Positions 16,519-23,515 of a stretch of DNA of 64,000 nt are shown in pieces (positions within the stretch are counted from its first letter, which is position 1; each line of letters starts with the position of its first letter). Made by a program: the position numbers and the translations under genes. A model generated the notes under the pieces. The model searched no databases. It had not been told where the DNA came from and worked only from the letters and a program-made list of their open reading frames with translations. Source of the DNA: Bacillota bacterium (GTDB lineage: Bacteria; Bacillota; Clostridia; Saccharofermentanales; Fastidiosipilaceae); contig JAEWGG010000033.1 in assembly GCA_023388435.1 (NCBI GenBank), positions 1 through 64,000 of the forward strand, given 5' to 3'.

Positions 16519-17724
16519 ATGTCGCACAGCCCCCACGTCACCCCCAGGTACCTCGCCCAGGCCAATCTGCGCCGCAACCAGGGGCGCAGCCTGCTCCTGA
16601 TTTTTCTCAGCCTCTGCCTCTCCGCCCTGCTCTTCGCCAGCGCCCTGCTCGCCATAGGTCTGCGCCGCGGTCTGCATAATTTAGGAGACCGCATGGGCGC
16701 GGATATCATGGTCGTGCCTGAGGGCTATTCGGCTGAGATGGAGGCCATCTTGCTTCAGGGCAAGCCGAGCAATTTCTATCTCAAGGCTGAGGCCCTGGAA
16801 AAAGTAGCCCGACAGCCCGGTGTTGAGCGCCTCAGCCCGCAGATTTATATTGCGACGCTCAAGGCCTCCTGCTGTTCCTATCCGCTTCAAATCATCGGCA
16901 TTGACCCGGAGACAGACTTCATTGTCCGATCCTGGCTCCACTCGGGATCGGCCCATGAGCTGGGGGATGGGGAGCTGCTGATCGGGGCCCACGTCAATGC
17001 CGAACTCGGCCAGCAATTGAGCTTTTTTAATGAGAAAGTCCGTGTCAAGGGCCAGCTGGAGTACACGGGCATGGGTTTTGACGCCTCGGTTTTTGTCAAT
17101 CTCAACACGGCCCGCGCCCTGGCCCGCGCCGCTGAGCGCCAGGCCCCCCAGCCCCTGGCTGAGGACCAGAGCCTCATTTCCACCATTATGCTGCGCTGTA
17201 AACCTGGCATCGATCCTGCCAAGTTGGCGGCGAAAATCAGTGCCGACTACGCTTCCGAGGGGATCTTTGCCATTTTTAGCCAGAACTTTGTCCACCGTAT
17301 AGGAGAGCGCCTGTCCGGCCTCAACTTCTACATCTATGTCAGCCTTGGCCTGAGCCTGGTCCTGGCCTTTGCCATCTTATTCCTCTGTTTTCTGATGGCG
17401 GCCCAGGAGCGGCGCAAAGAGGTGGGAACCCTCTATATCCTGGGGGCCAGGAGAGCCCATATTGCCCGAATCTTTAGTCAGGAGGCCCTGAGTCTGGCCC
17501 TCTGGGGGAGCCTTGCGGGCCTGCTGCCTGGCGGGCTTGCCGCCCTGCTCCTGCTCCCGGCCCTGAGCCGTCAGCAGGCCCTTCCCGACAGCCAGATCAC
17601 CCTGGTCTGGGCTCTGGCCCTGGCCCTGGCAGTGGTCCTCCTGTCTCTGATTCTGGCCCTTCTGGCGGCCCGACTGGCCGTGCGTAAGCTGCTTAAGTCC
17701 AGTCCCCAGGAGCTGCTACACTAG
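16519..17724 (+). CDS. MacB/FtsX-type ABC permease 3 (DUF4418-linked clade)
   Basis: A 401-residue permease with N-terminal helix (about 21-45), extracytoplasmic domain beginning GADIMVVPEGYSAEMEA and including KPSNFYLK, and C-terminal FtsX helices with ERRKEVGTLYILGARR. It differs from permeases 1 and 2 (GANISVV / GANFVIL) and belongs to the type found with DUF4418. It is the only permease in its module, so it probably works as a homodimer with the ATPase that follows at 50 bp. Confidence 0.9.
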   Translation: MSHSPHVTPRYLAQANLRRNQGRSLLLIFLSLCLSALLFASALLAIGLRRGLHNLGDRMGADIMVVPEGYSAEMEAILLQGKPSNFYLKAEALEKVARQPGVERLSPQIYIATLKASCCSYPLQIIGIDPETDFIVRSWLHSGSAHELGDGELLIGAHVNAELGQQLSFFNEKVRVKGQLEYTGMGFDASVFVNLNTARALARAAERQAPQPLAEDQSLISTIMLRCKPGIDPAKLAAKISADYASEGIFAIFSQNFVHRIGERLSGLNFYIYVSLGLSLVLAFAILFLCFLMAAQERRKEVGTLYILGARRAHIARIFSQEALSLALWGSLAGLLPGGLAALLLLPALSRQQALPDSQITLVWALALALAVVLLSLILALLAARLAVRKLLKSSPQELLH

Positions 17725-17774
17725 GCTGCGCTCAAGCCTGCTTTTCCAAGTATCAGCGAGCAAAGGAGACTTCC

Positions 17775-18482
17775 ATGTTGTTAGAAATCAAAGGCCTCTG
17801 CAAGGCCTATCCTGGCCCCAGGTCCTCCAAGACCGTGCTGCAGAACCTGGACTTTTGCCTGGATCGCGGCCAGTTCTGCCAGATCGTGGGCCGCTCAGGC
17901 TCAGGGAAGAGCACGCTGCTCAATATTGTGGCTGGTATTACTGAGGCGGAGGAAGGGTCGATTCAGATCCTGGGGGAGGACTGGCGCAGTCTCAGTACTG
18001 ACCAGCGAGCCGAGTTCCGCAACCGGCATCTGGGTTTTATCCCACAAGAAGCGGTGCTGTTACGCAGCCTGACCAGCCTGGAAAATATCCTCCTGGCCGA
18101 GGGGCTGTATCCGGATGAGTCGGATAGTTTGGGGCGGGCCCGTTACCTGTTGGAGCGCCTGGGGATACGGGAGCTGGAGGGGCGCTATCCCCAGGAGCTC
18201 TCGGGGGGCGAACGGCGCCGTGTACAGATTGCCAGAGCCCTGCTGCGGAGTCCGGAGCTGCTCATCGCCGATGAGTTGACAGGGGACCTGGACCCCCTGA
18301 CCTCAGAGGAGATTCTGGAGGATCTGCTGAAGCTTCAGAAGGAGGGCCTGGCCATACTGCTTGTGACCCATGAGCTGGACAGCCTGCGCTATGGGGATCA
18401 GGTCCATACGATGGAGGGGGGACAGCTGCATGCGGGCTGTCGCTTCTGGACTCCGGAGGGGACCCAGGAGTCAGGGCGATGA
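17775..18482 (+). CDS. ABC ATPase of the DUF4418 module
   Basis: A 235-residue LolD-type ATPase: Walker A GRSGSGKST (from residue 39), Q-loop PQEAVLLRSLTSLENI, signature LSGGERRRV, switch VTHELDS. Walker B reads LLIADELTGDLD: the usual Pro of DEPTG is Leu, while the catalytic Glu is kept, so activity is likely retained. The stop overlaps the next ATG in ATGA, which couples it to the solute-binding lipoprotein. Confidence 0.92.
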   Translation: MLLEIKGLCKAYPGPRSSKTVLQNLDFCLDRGQFCQIVGRSGSGKSTLLNIVAGITEAEEGSIQILGEDWRSLSTDQRAEFRNRHLGFIPQEAVLLRSLTSLENILLAEGLYPDESDSLGRARYLLERLGIRELEGRYPQELSGGERRRVQIARALLRSPELLIADELTGDLDPLTSEEILEDLLKLQKEGLAILLVTHELDSLRYGDQVHTMEGGQLHAGCRFWTPEGTQESGR

Positions 18483-20044
18483 GGGCCCGCTCTGGAGTCC
18501 TGGGCCTGCTCGTCCTGAGTCTGCTTCTGGGCCTTTTTCTGGGCGCCTGCCAGTCCCCGAGTGCTGAGGAGCAGGCTCTGATGCGGGACGTGGAAGGGGA
18601 AGAGCGGCCCAGAGGGCCAGAGGACGGCCTGCTGCGCCTCCCCCTGCTGGAGGGGCAGGTCCGCAGCCTGGACCCGCTGGCAATTGAGTCCGCCACAGAA
18701 CTTCTGATTTACCGTCAGCTCTGGCGTGGACTGGCCTATCTGACTGAGGGGGAGGAGGCTGGGATCAAGGCCCAGCTGGCCAGCTCCATCCAAACTTCAG
18801 ACGCTGGCCTTAGCTGGCAGATCGACCTCGATCCAGAGGCCCGCTGGTCCGATGGCCAGCCCATCCGTGCCGCGGACCTGCTGCGGTCCTGGCAGGAGCG
18901 GCTGCGAATTCTGGAGGAGGCAAAGGCGGCGGGACAGCGCCTCAATCTGATGGCCGAGCGGGCTCTGGGGCCACTGATTCAGGCCGAATTTCATTATGGT
19001 GAGGAGGCTCAGAGGGACCAGAAGGAGCCGCTTGAGGCCCAGGAGGACACGCCGCCGAGGGTCCGTGTCGCTGAGGGGGGGAGGCGCATTCTAGTCCAGT
19101 TTCCCAAGGCCCAACCCAGCTTCGATAAGCTCCTGACCTGGCCTGTCTACGATCCCCAGCCCCCCGCTGAGGGACTTTACAGCGCTGCCTTCTGTGTCGA
19201 GGGCCAGGTCCCACGGGACGCTGCCGGCTGGGCCCAGACCGGGGAGCTGAGACTCCGGCCCAATCCACAGACGGCTGGGAACAGCTCTATTAAAGGCTTG
19301 AATTTTTATGTCTACAAGCAGAGCGAACAGGCCTGGGAGGCATATCGGCAGGGAAAGCTGGCGTTGATCGGGGAGCCGCTCTGCCCCCTGCCGCAGCAGC
19401 AAAAGTCCCAGCTGGCAGGCTATCCAGGATTCCGGAATCAGAGCAGCCTCTTTTTCTCAGCCCTTTATTTTCCACAGGGACAGTCAGGGCCACTGGCGGA
19501 CTGGACGGACTTGCCAGAGCTCCTGCTCGCCGCTACAGAGCGGGAGCGCCTTGGGCCCAGCACCCGCCACGACGCCTCCCAGCCCTATGGGGGGACCGAG
19601 TCCCTGACTCTGGAAGCAAAAAAGGCCCTGGAGGCCCGTTTTGCCGAGGGGCTGGAGCTCAGAAATCTAAAAGTGGAGAAACTGGAGCCGCTGCTGGTTT
19701 TCAGCCCCAGCGAGGAGACGGGTTTTCTGGAGACCCGCGCCGTGGTCAAGGACTGGATGAGCCGCTACCGCCTGCCCATCCACCTCCAGCAGCGCGAGGG
19801 GCTGCGGGCCAGTCCCTGGGACAGCAGGTCGGCTGCGGGGGAGCAGGCCTGGGCCCTGCGTCTGGAATTGGCCCTTTTTGGCCCGGCGGAAGCGGAGCCC
19901 CAGGCCTATGATGAGGAACTCACAGCGGGCCGCCTGCTGCCCCTGTTACAGCTCAGCCAGGCCCAGTGCGTCCAGCCCTGGCTGGACCTGGGAGGGGAGG
20001 GGCCGCGTGGACTCCTGGACTTCGCGCGCTGTAGTTTCCGCTAG
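18479..20044 (+). CDS. Family-5 solute-binding-like lipoprotein
   Basis: A 521-residue lipoprotein (lipobox LGAC, Cys24) related to peptide/nickel binding proteins: DGLLRLPLLEGQVRSLDPLA near the start and WQIDLDPEARWSDGQPIRAADLL are the standard family strands. The body is diverged and rich in Gln, Glu and Leu, and I do not see a clear ligand motif. Family-5 proteins normally serve DppBC-type permeases, which are absent; here the gene is coupled by ATGA to a MacB-type ATPase. It may bind peptides, a metallophore or heme for the locus. Function uncertain. Confidence 0.7.
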   Translation: MRARSGVLGLLVLSLLLGLFLGACQSPSAEEQALMRDVEGEERPRGPEDGLLRLPLLEGQVRSLDPLAIESATELLIYRQLWRGLAYLTEGEEAGIKAQLASSIQTSDAGLSWQIDLDPEARWSDGQPIRAADLLRSWQERLRILEEAKAAGQRLNLMAERALGPLIQAEFHYGEEAQRDQKEPLEAQEDTPPRVRVAEGGRRILVQFPKAQPSFDKLLTWPVYDPQPPAEGLYSAAFCVEGQVPRDAAGWAQTGELRLRPNPQTAGNSSIKGLNFYVYKQSEQAWEAYRQGKLALIGEPLCPLPQQQKSQLAGYPGFRNQSSLFFSALYFPQGQSGPLADWTDLPELLLAATERERLGPSTRHDASQPYGGTESLTLEAKKALEARFAEGLELRNLKVEKLEPLLVFSPSEETGFLETRAVVKDWMSRYRLPIHLQQREGLRASPWDSRSAAGEQAWALRLELALFGPAEAEPQAYDEELTAGRLLPLLQLSQAQCVQPWLDLGGEGPRGLLDFARCSFR

Positions 20045-20091
20045 CTGCTCAGACCTTTGTCAGTCTGCCTGTGCATATTTTGCCTTCACTA

Positions 20092-20149
20092 TTGATATTT
20101 ACTCCTCATAGTGTTAGCATTTGCTCAGGTGAGTTCGCTGAAGCGAACT
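20092..20149 (+). promoter_or_regulatory. ahpC promoter and leader hairpin
   Basis: TTGATA (20092-20097), 17 bp, TAGCAT (20115-20120). The short leader contains a perfect stem AGTTCGC-TGAA-GCGAACT (20132-20149) nine or so bases before the ribosome-binding site; it could protect the message or modulate translation. Confidence 0.5.
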
Positions 20150-20172
20150 GCTAAAACGAAAGGAGTACAACA

Positions 20173-20736
20173 ATGTCCCTGATCAACAGAGAATTGGATG
20201 ATTTTCAGGTTCAGGCCTTCCACGAGGGCAAGTTCAAGACTGTGAGCAAGGAAGATTTGAAGGGCAAGTGGTCCGTCTTCTTCTTCTATCCTGCGGACTT
20301 TACGTTTGTCTGCCCCACCGAGCTGGAGGACCTCGCCAACAAGTACGCTGACTTCCAGAAGCTCGGCTGCGAGATCTATTCGGTTTCCTGCGATACCCAC
20401 TTCGTGCACAAGGCCTGGCACGACGCTTCGGAGCGCATCAAGAAGATTAACTATCCGATGCTGGCCGATCCCACAGGCAAGCTGGCGCGCATGATGGAGG
20501 TCATGATTGAGGAGGATGGTCTGGCTGAGCGCGGAACCTTCGTCGTCAATCCTGAGCAGAAGATTGTGGCCTACGAGGTCAGCGCCGGCAATGTCGGCCG
20601 TAATGCAGATGAGCTGCTGCGCAAGGTTCAGGCCCTGCAGTTCGTCCACGAGCACGGCGATGAGGTCTGCCCTGCGAAGTGGCAGCCCGGTGCGGAGACT
20701 CTGAAGCCCTCGCTGGATCTGGTCGGTATGCTCTAA
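20173..20736 (+). CDS. ahpC: Alkyl hydroperoxide reductase C (2-Cys peroxiredoxin)
   Basis: A 187-residue AhpC-type peroxiredoxin that reduces hydrogen peroxide and organic peroxides. Peroxidatic Cys47 is in FTFVCPTE and resolving Cys166 in HGDEVCPAKW, the same positions as in enteric AhpC. RBS AAAGGAG. It has its own terminator, and the reductase partner follows under a separate promoter, so the two can be expressed at different levels. Confidence 0.97.
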   Translation: MSLINRELDDFQVQAFHEGKFKTVSKEDLKGKWSVFFFYPADFTFVCPTELEDLANKYADFQKLGCEIYSVSCDTHFVHKAWHDASERIKKINYPMLADPTGKLARMMEVMIEEDGLAERGTFVVNPEQKIVAYEVSAGNVGRNADELLRKVQALQFVHEHGDEVCPAKWQPGAETLKPSLDLVGML

Positions 20737-20765
20737 GTCCAGCCAGAACTGCTCATGTTTATTCA

Positions 20766-20797
20766 GGGACAGGCGGGGCCTTCGCCTGTCCCTTTTT
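20766..20797 (+). terminator. Terminator of ahpC
   Basis: A 10-bp perfect stem GGGACAGGCG / CGCCTGTCCC (20766-20775, 20783-20792) followed by TTTTT. Confidence 0.9.
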
Positions 20798-20800
20798 ACT

Positions 20801-20840
20801 TTGAAAGTTTACCTTACATAAAATAAAAACTAGGTTAGCC
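20801..20840 (+). promoter_or_regulatory. Promoter of the AhpF homologue with GTTAGCC element
   Basis: TTGAAA (20801-20806), 17 bp, TAAAAA (20824-20829). GTTAGCC (20834-20840) lies at the expected start site and repeats the half-site seen at the FTR1 promoter. Confidence 0.4.
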
Positions 20841-20865
20841 ACGGTGCAGACTAAGGAGGAAGCTC

Positions 20866-22593
20866 ATGCTCAGCACGGAAAACGCCGGCCAGGCGGCTCT
20901 CAATGTGGATCCCAAGGCAGTCTATGACGCCATCATCATCGGTGGAGGGCCCGCGGGCCTGGCGGCAGCCATCTACCTCAGCCGCGCCCAGTACCGCGTC
21001 TTGGTTCTCGAGAAGGAGGCCTTTGGCGGCCAGATTCGAATTACGGATGAGGTCGTCAATTATCCGGGTCTGCTTCGCACGGACGGGCGCTCTCTCACCG
21101 CCACCATGCGCCAGCAGGCCGAAAATTTCGGGGCGGAGTTCCTCCTCGCAGAGGCCCAGTCCCTGGATCTGTCTGGGACTTTAAAAGTCGTCCACAGCAG
21201 CCGCGGACCCCTCTATAGCTTTGCCCTCCTCATCGCGACCGGAGCCAATCCCCGACGCATTGGCTTTGTGGGGGAGGAGGACTTCCAGGGACGTGGTGTG
21301 GCCTACTGCGCGACCTGTGATGGAGAGTTCTTCACGGGCCGTGAAGTCCTGGTTGTCGGTGGGGGCTTCGCCGCCGCTGAAGAGGCTGTGTTTCTCACGA
21401 AGTACGCCAGCCAGGTCACCGTCCTGGTGCGCAGGGAGCAGTTCAGCTGCGCCGCCTCAGCGGCCCGGGCCTGCCTGGAGCACCCGAAGATACAGGTGCG
21501 CTTTAATACCACACTGGAGGCGGTGGGAGGCGATGAGGAGGGCCTGCGCTATGCCGAGCTGCGGGACAGGAAAAGTGGGGAAAGCTGGCGCTACCAGCCA
21601 GCAGATGGCCGGACTTTTGGCGTTTTTGTCTTTGCTGGCTATGTCCCAGCCTCCAGTCTGGTCCAGGGTCTCTTAGACCTGGACGAGCGGGGCTACATCA
21701 TCACGGATGGGCAGCAGCGCTGCTCCGTACCAGGGGTCTACGCCGCCGGCGACATCTGCATCAAGGAGCTTCGCCAGGTCGTGACAGCTGTTTCGGACGG
21801 TGCCATTGCCGCCACCTCTATTGAGAAATATGCGGAGGCTCAGCGCCAGGCCACGGGCCTGCATCCCGAGTGGCGGGCCCCCGAGCAGGCCCCTTCCGTG
21901 GCCCGGCAGGAGTCTGAGCCCGCGAGTCAGAATGCGGCTGAGTCCGCTGGCTTCTTCAGTCCGGAGATCCGCCAGCAGGTCCAGGCTGTGGCCGCGCGCT
22001 TTAGTGAAGCGCTGGTCCTCCGCGTGTACCAGGATGAGAGGCCAGTCTCTCAGGAATTGGCTCAGGTCATGGCCGAGCTTGCGGAAATGGCTCCGGAGCG
22101 CCTCAGCCTGGAATGTTACGGGCCTGAGGAGGAGGTCCAGACCTGGCCCCTGTCTGAGCGGCCTCTGGTCCAGGTCTGTCAGGCTGATGGCAGGCCGAGT
22201 GGTCTGGCCTTCCATGGCGTGCCCGGAGGGCATGAGTTCCAGTCCTTCATTCTCGGTTTGTATAATGCCGCAGGTCCTGGACAGGCGGTGGAGGACGAGA
22301 TCCGCAAGCGTGCCCAGCAGGTGGCGCCCAGCCGCCTCCAGCTCCTGGTCTCCCTCTCCTGTACCCAGTGCCCGGAGCTAGTTGTTGCGGCCGGCCGCCT
22401 GGCCACGCTGAGTGGGGGCCGCATCCGACTGGATGTCTATGATCTCAATCACTTTGCCGCGCTCAAGGAGGAACACCAGATTATGAGCGTACCCTGCATC
22501 CTCCTGCAGGAGGGGAAGGTCAAAAAGTTCGGACGTAAGAATATGGCGGAGCTTCTGGACCTCCTCGAAGAAACGGCGGCTTCCGAGGCCTGA
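20866..22593 (+). CDS. AhpF-homologue: thioredoxin-reductase core with C-terminal Trx-fold domains
   Basis: A 575-residue flavoenzyme, the likely reductase for AhpC. Residues 20-325 are a thioredoxin reductase core: FAD motif IIGGGPAGLAAAIYLSRA, redox CATC (C148/C151), NAD(P)H motif VVGGGFAAAEEA and the FAD end motif GVYAAGDICIK. After a linker come two thioredoxin-like folds; the second has LSCTQC (C499/C502) and ends with cis-Pro SVPC. In classical AhpF these folds are N-terminal, so the order is reversed. A family of AhpF homologues next to lone ahpC genes (TIGR03143) is known and fits. C499/C502 should pass electrons to AhpC. Confidence 0.9.
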   Translation: MLSTENAGQAALNVDPKAVYDAIIIGGGPAGLAAAIYLSRAQYRVLVLEKEAFGGQIRITDEVVNYPGLLRTDGRSLTATMRQQAENFGAEFLLAEAQSLDLSGTLKVVHSSRGPLYSFALLIATGANPRRIGFVGEEDFQGRGVAYCATCDGEFFTGREVLVVGGGFAAAEEAVFLTKYASQVTVLVRREQFSCAASAARACLEHPKIQVRFNTTLEAVGGDEEGLRYAELRDRKSGESWRYQPADGRTFGVFVFAGYVPASSLVQGLLDLDERGYIITDGQQRCSVPGVYAAGDICIKELRQVVTAVSDGAIAATSIEKYAEAQRQATGLHPEWRAPEQAPSVARQESEPASQNAAESAGFFSPEIRQQVQAVAARFSEALVLRVYQDERPVSQELAQVMAELAEMAPERLSLECYGPEEEVQTWPLSERPLVQVCQADGRPSGLAFHGVPGGHEFQSFILGLYNAAGPGQAVEDEIRKRAQQVAPSRLQLLVSLSCTQCPELVVAAGRLATLSGGRIRLDVYDLNHFAALKEEHQIMSVPCILLQEGKVKKFGRKNMAELLDLLEETAASEA

Positions 22594-22650
22594 GGTCCCC
22601 AGCTTCACTGTGGAGTTCCGGCCCGCCATAGTTCCAGGCGGGGCGAAAGC

Positions 22651-22694
22651 AGAGAGAAAGAGGCCCAGCTCACAGGATTTGTGAGCTGGGCCTC
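22651..22694 (-). terminator. Terminator of rnpB
   Basis: A 14-bp perfect stem (22660-22673 with 22681-22694) is followed, on the - strand, by CTTTCTCTCT. On the + strand no U-run follows, so it serves rnpB. Confidence 0.8.
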
Positions 22695-22702
22695 GGCCTT
22701 GG

Positions 22703-23048
22703 TGGCGACTGCATCTATAAGCCGGGTTCTGTCTTGAACAAGCATTTATCTAGGCCAGCCATCTCTGACTGGCTCGAGCCACCTCCTGGAGACCTGCGGG
22801 CCGCAGTCCTGTCTCCGCCACGGTGTTGCTCCGGATGGGGTTTACAGAGCCTCCCTCGTTACCTCGGGAGCGGTGAGCTCTTACCTCGCCATTTCACCCT
22901 TACCCCCAGAGGGGCGGTATATTTCTGTTGCACTTTCCTTGAGGTCGCCCTCACCGGGAGTTACCCGGCACCCCTGCCCTGTGGAGCCCGGACTTTCCTC
23001 ACCCGCGGGCTTTCGCCCTGCGGCCGCGCTTGTCCGACGCACTCGCCG
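22703..23048 (-). ncRNA. rnpB: RNase P RNA
   Basis: On the - strand the region holds the conserved RNase P core: GAGGAAAGTCCGGGCTCC near the 5' part, the AGTGCAACAGAAATATACC region, and AAGACAGAACCCGGCTTATA close to the 3' end. The ends can pair as P1 (GGCGAGTGCGTC with GATGCAGTCGCC), which sets the limits near 23048 and 22703; exact ends are approximate. The RNA is about 345 nt. It cleaves 5' leaders from pre-tRNAs with the RnpA protein. Confidence 0.95.
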
Positions 23049-23054
23049 CCGTCC

Positions 23055-23060
23055 ATTATA
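23055..23060 (-). promoter_or_regulatory. -10 box of rnpB
   Basis: Perfect TATAAT on the - strand seven bases before the predicted 5' end of RNase P RNA. No convincing -35 box is visible. Confidence 0.6.
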
Positions 23061-23090
23061 CGCGAAAATTCTCTTTGGGGTGGACTCGGC

Positions 23091-23119
23091 TTGCAGGCCC
23101 TGGTCCCCTGTGCTAGAAT
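23091..23119 (+). promoter_or_regulatory. secG promoter
   Basis: TTGCAG (23091-23096), 17 bp, TAGAAT (23114-23119), divergent from the rnpB promoter about 30 bp away. Confidence 0.55.
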
Positions 23120-23168
23120 CGACCAGAATATTGACTATGAGGCGCAGTAGGCGCTACAGGAGGACTTG

Positions 23169-23414
23169 ATGCATACAGCGGCGATCATTTTGGGCATTAT
23201 TGATGTCCTGCTCTGCGTGGCCATGGTAATTCTAGTTATCATGCAGGAGGGGAACTCCCAGGGCCTGGGAACCATTGGCGGCAGCGCTGAGACTTTTTTT
23301 GGCAAGAATAAGGGGCGGAGTATCGACGTGGTTTTCAAGCGCATTACGACGGTCCTCGCCGTCATCTTTGTCGTGGTCACGATTGCGCTCTACGCCCTTA
23401 TCAACCGAGCCTGA
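23169..23414 (+). CDS. secG: Preprotein translocase subunit SecG
   Basis: An 81-residue protein with two membrane helices (about 5-25 and 57-78) separated by the conserved cytoplasmic loop QEGNSQGLGTIGG...FFGKNKGRS, the SecG signature. It aids SecYEA-driven export. The ATG at 23169 follows AGGAGG; a TTG one codon earlier is a less likely start. Next to rnr further downstream, as in many Firmicutes, though here a surface protein gene has come between the two. Confidence 0.94.
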   Translation: MHTAAIILGIIDVLLCVAMVILVIMQEGNSQGLGTIGGSAETFFGKNKGRSIDVVFKRITTVLAVIFVVVTIALYALINRA

Positions 23415-23458
23415 GTACGGACCGGGATCGGCGTCCGGTCCTGTGGGGAAATACTGAG

Positions 23459-23496
23459 CGGAGTAGCTTCTGATGGGAGTTGCTCCGTTTTTTTTT
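23459..23496 (+). terminator. Terminator of secG
   Basis: A 10-bp stem CGGAGTAGCT / AGTTGCTCCG (23459-23468, 23478-23487, two G-U pairs) followed by nine Ts. Confidence 0.92.
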
Positions 23497-23515
23497 GAGG
23501 AGTGGAGGTTTATAG

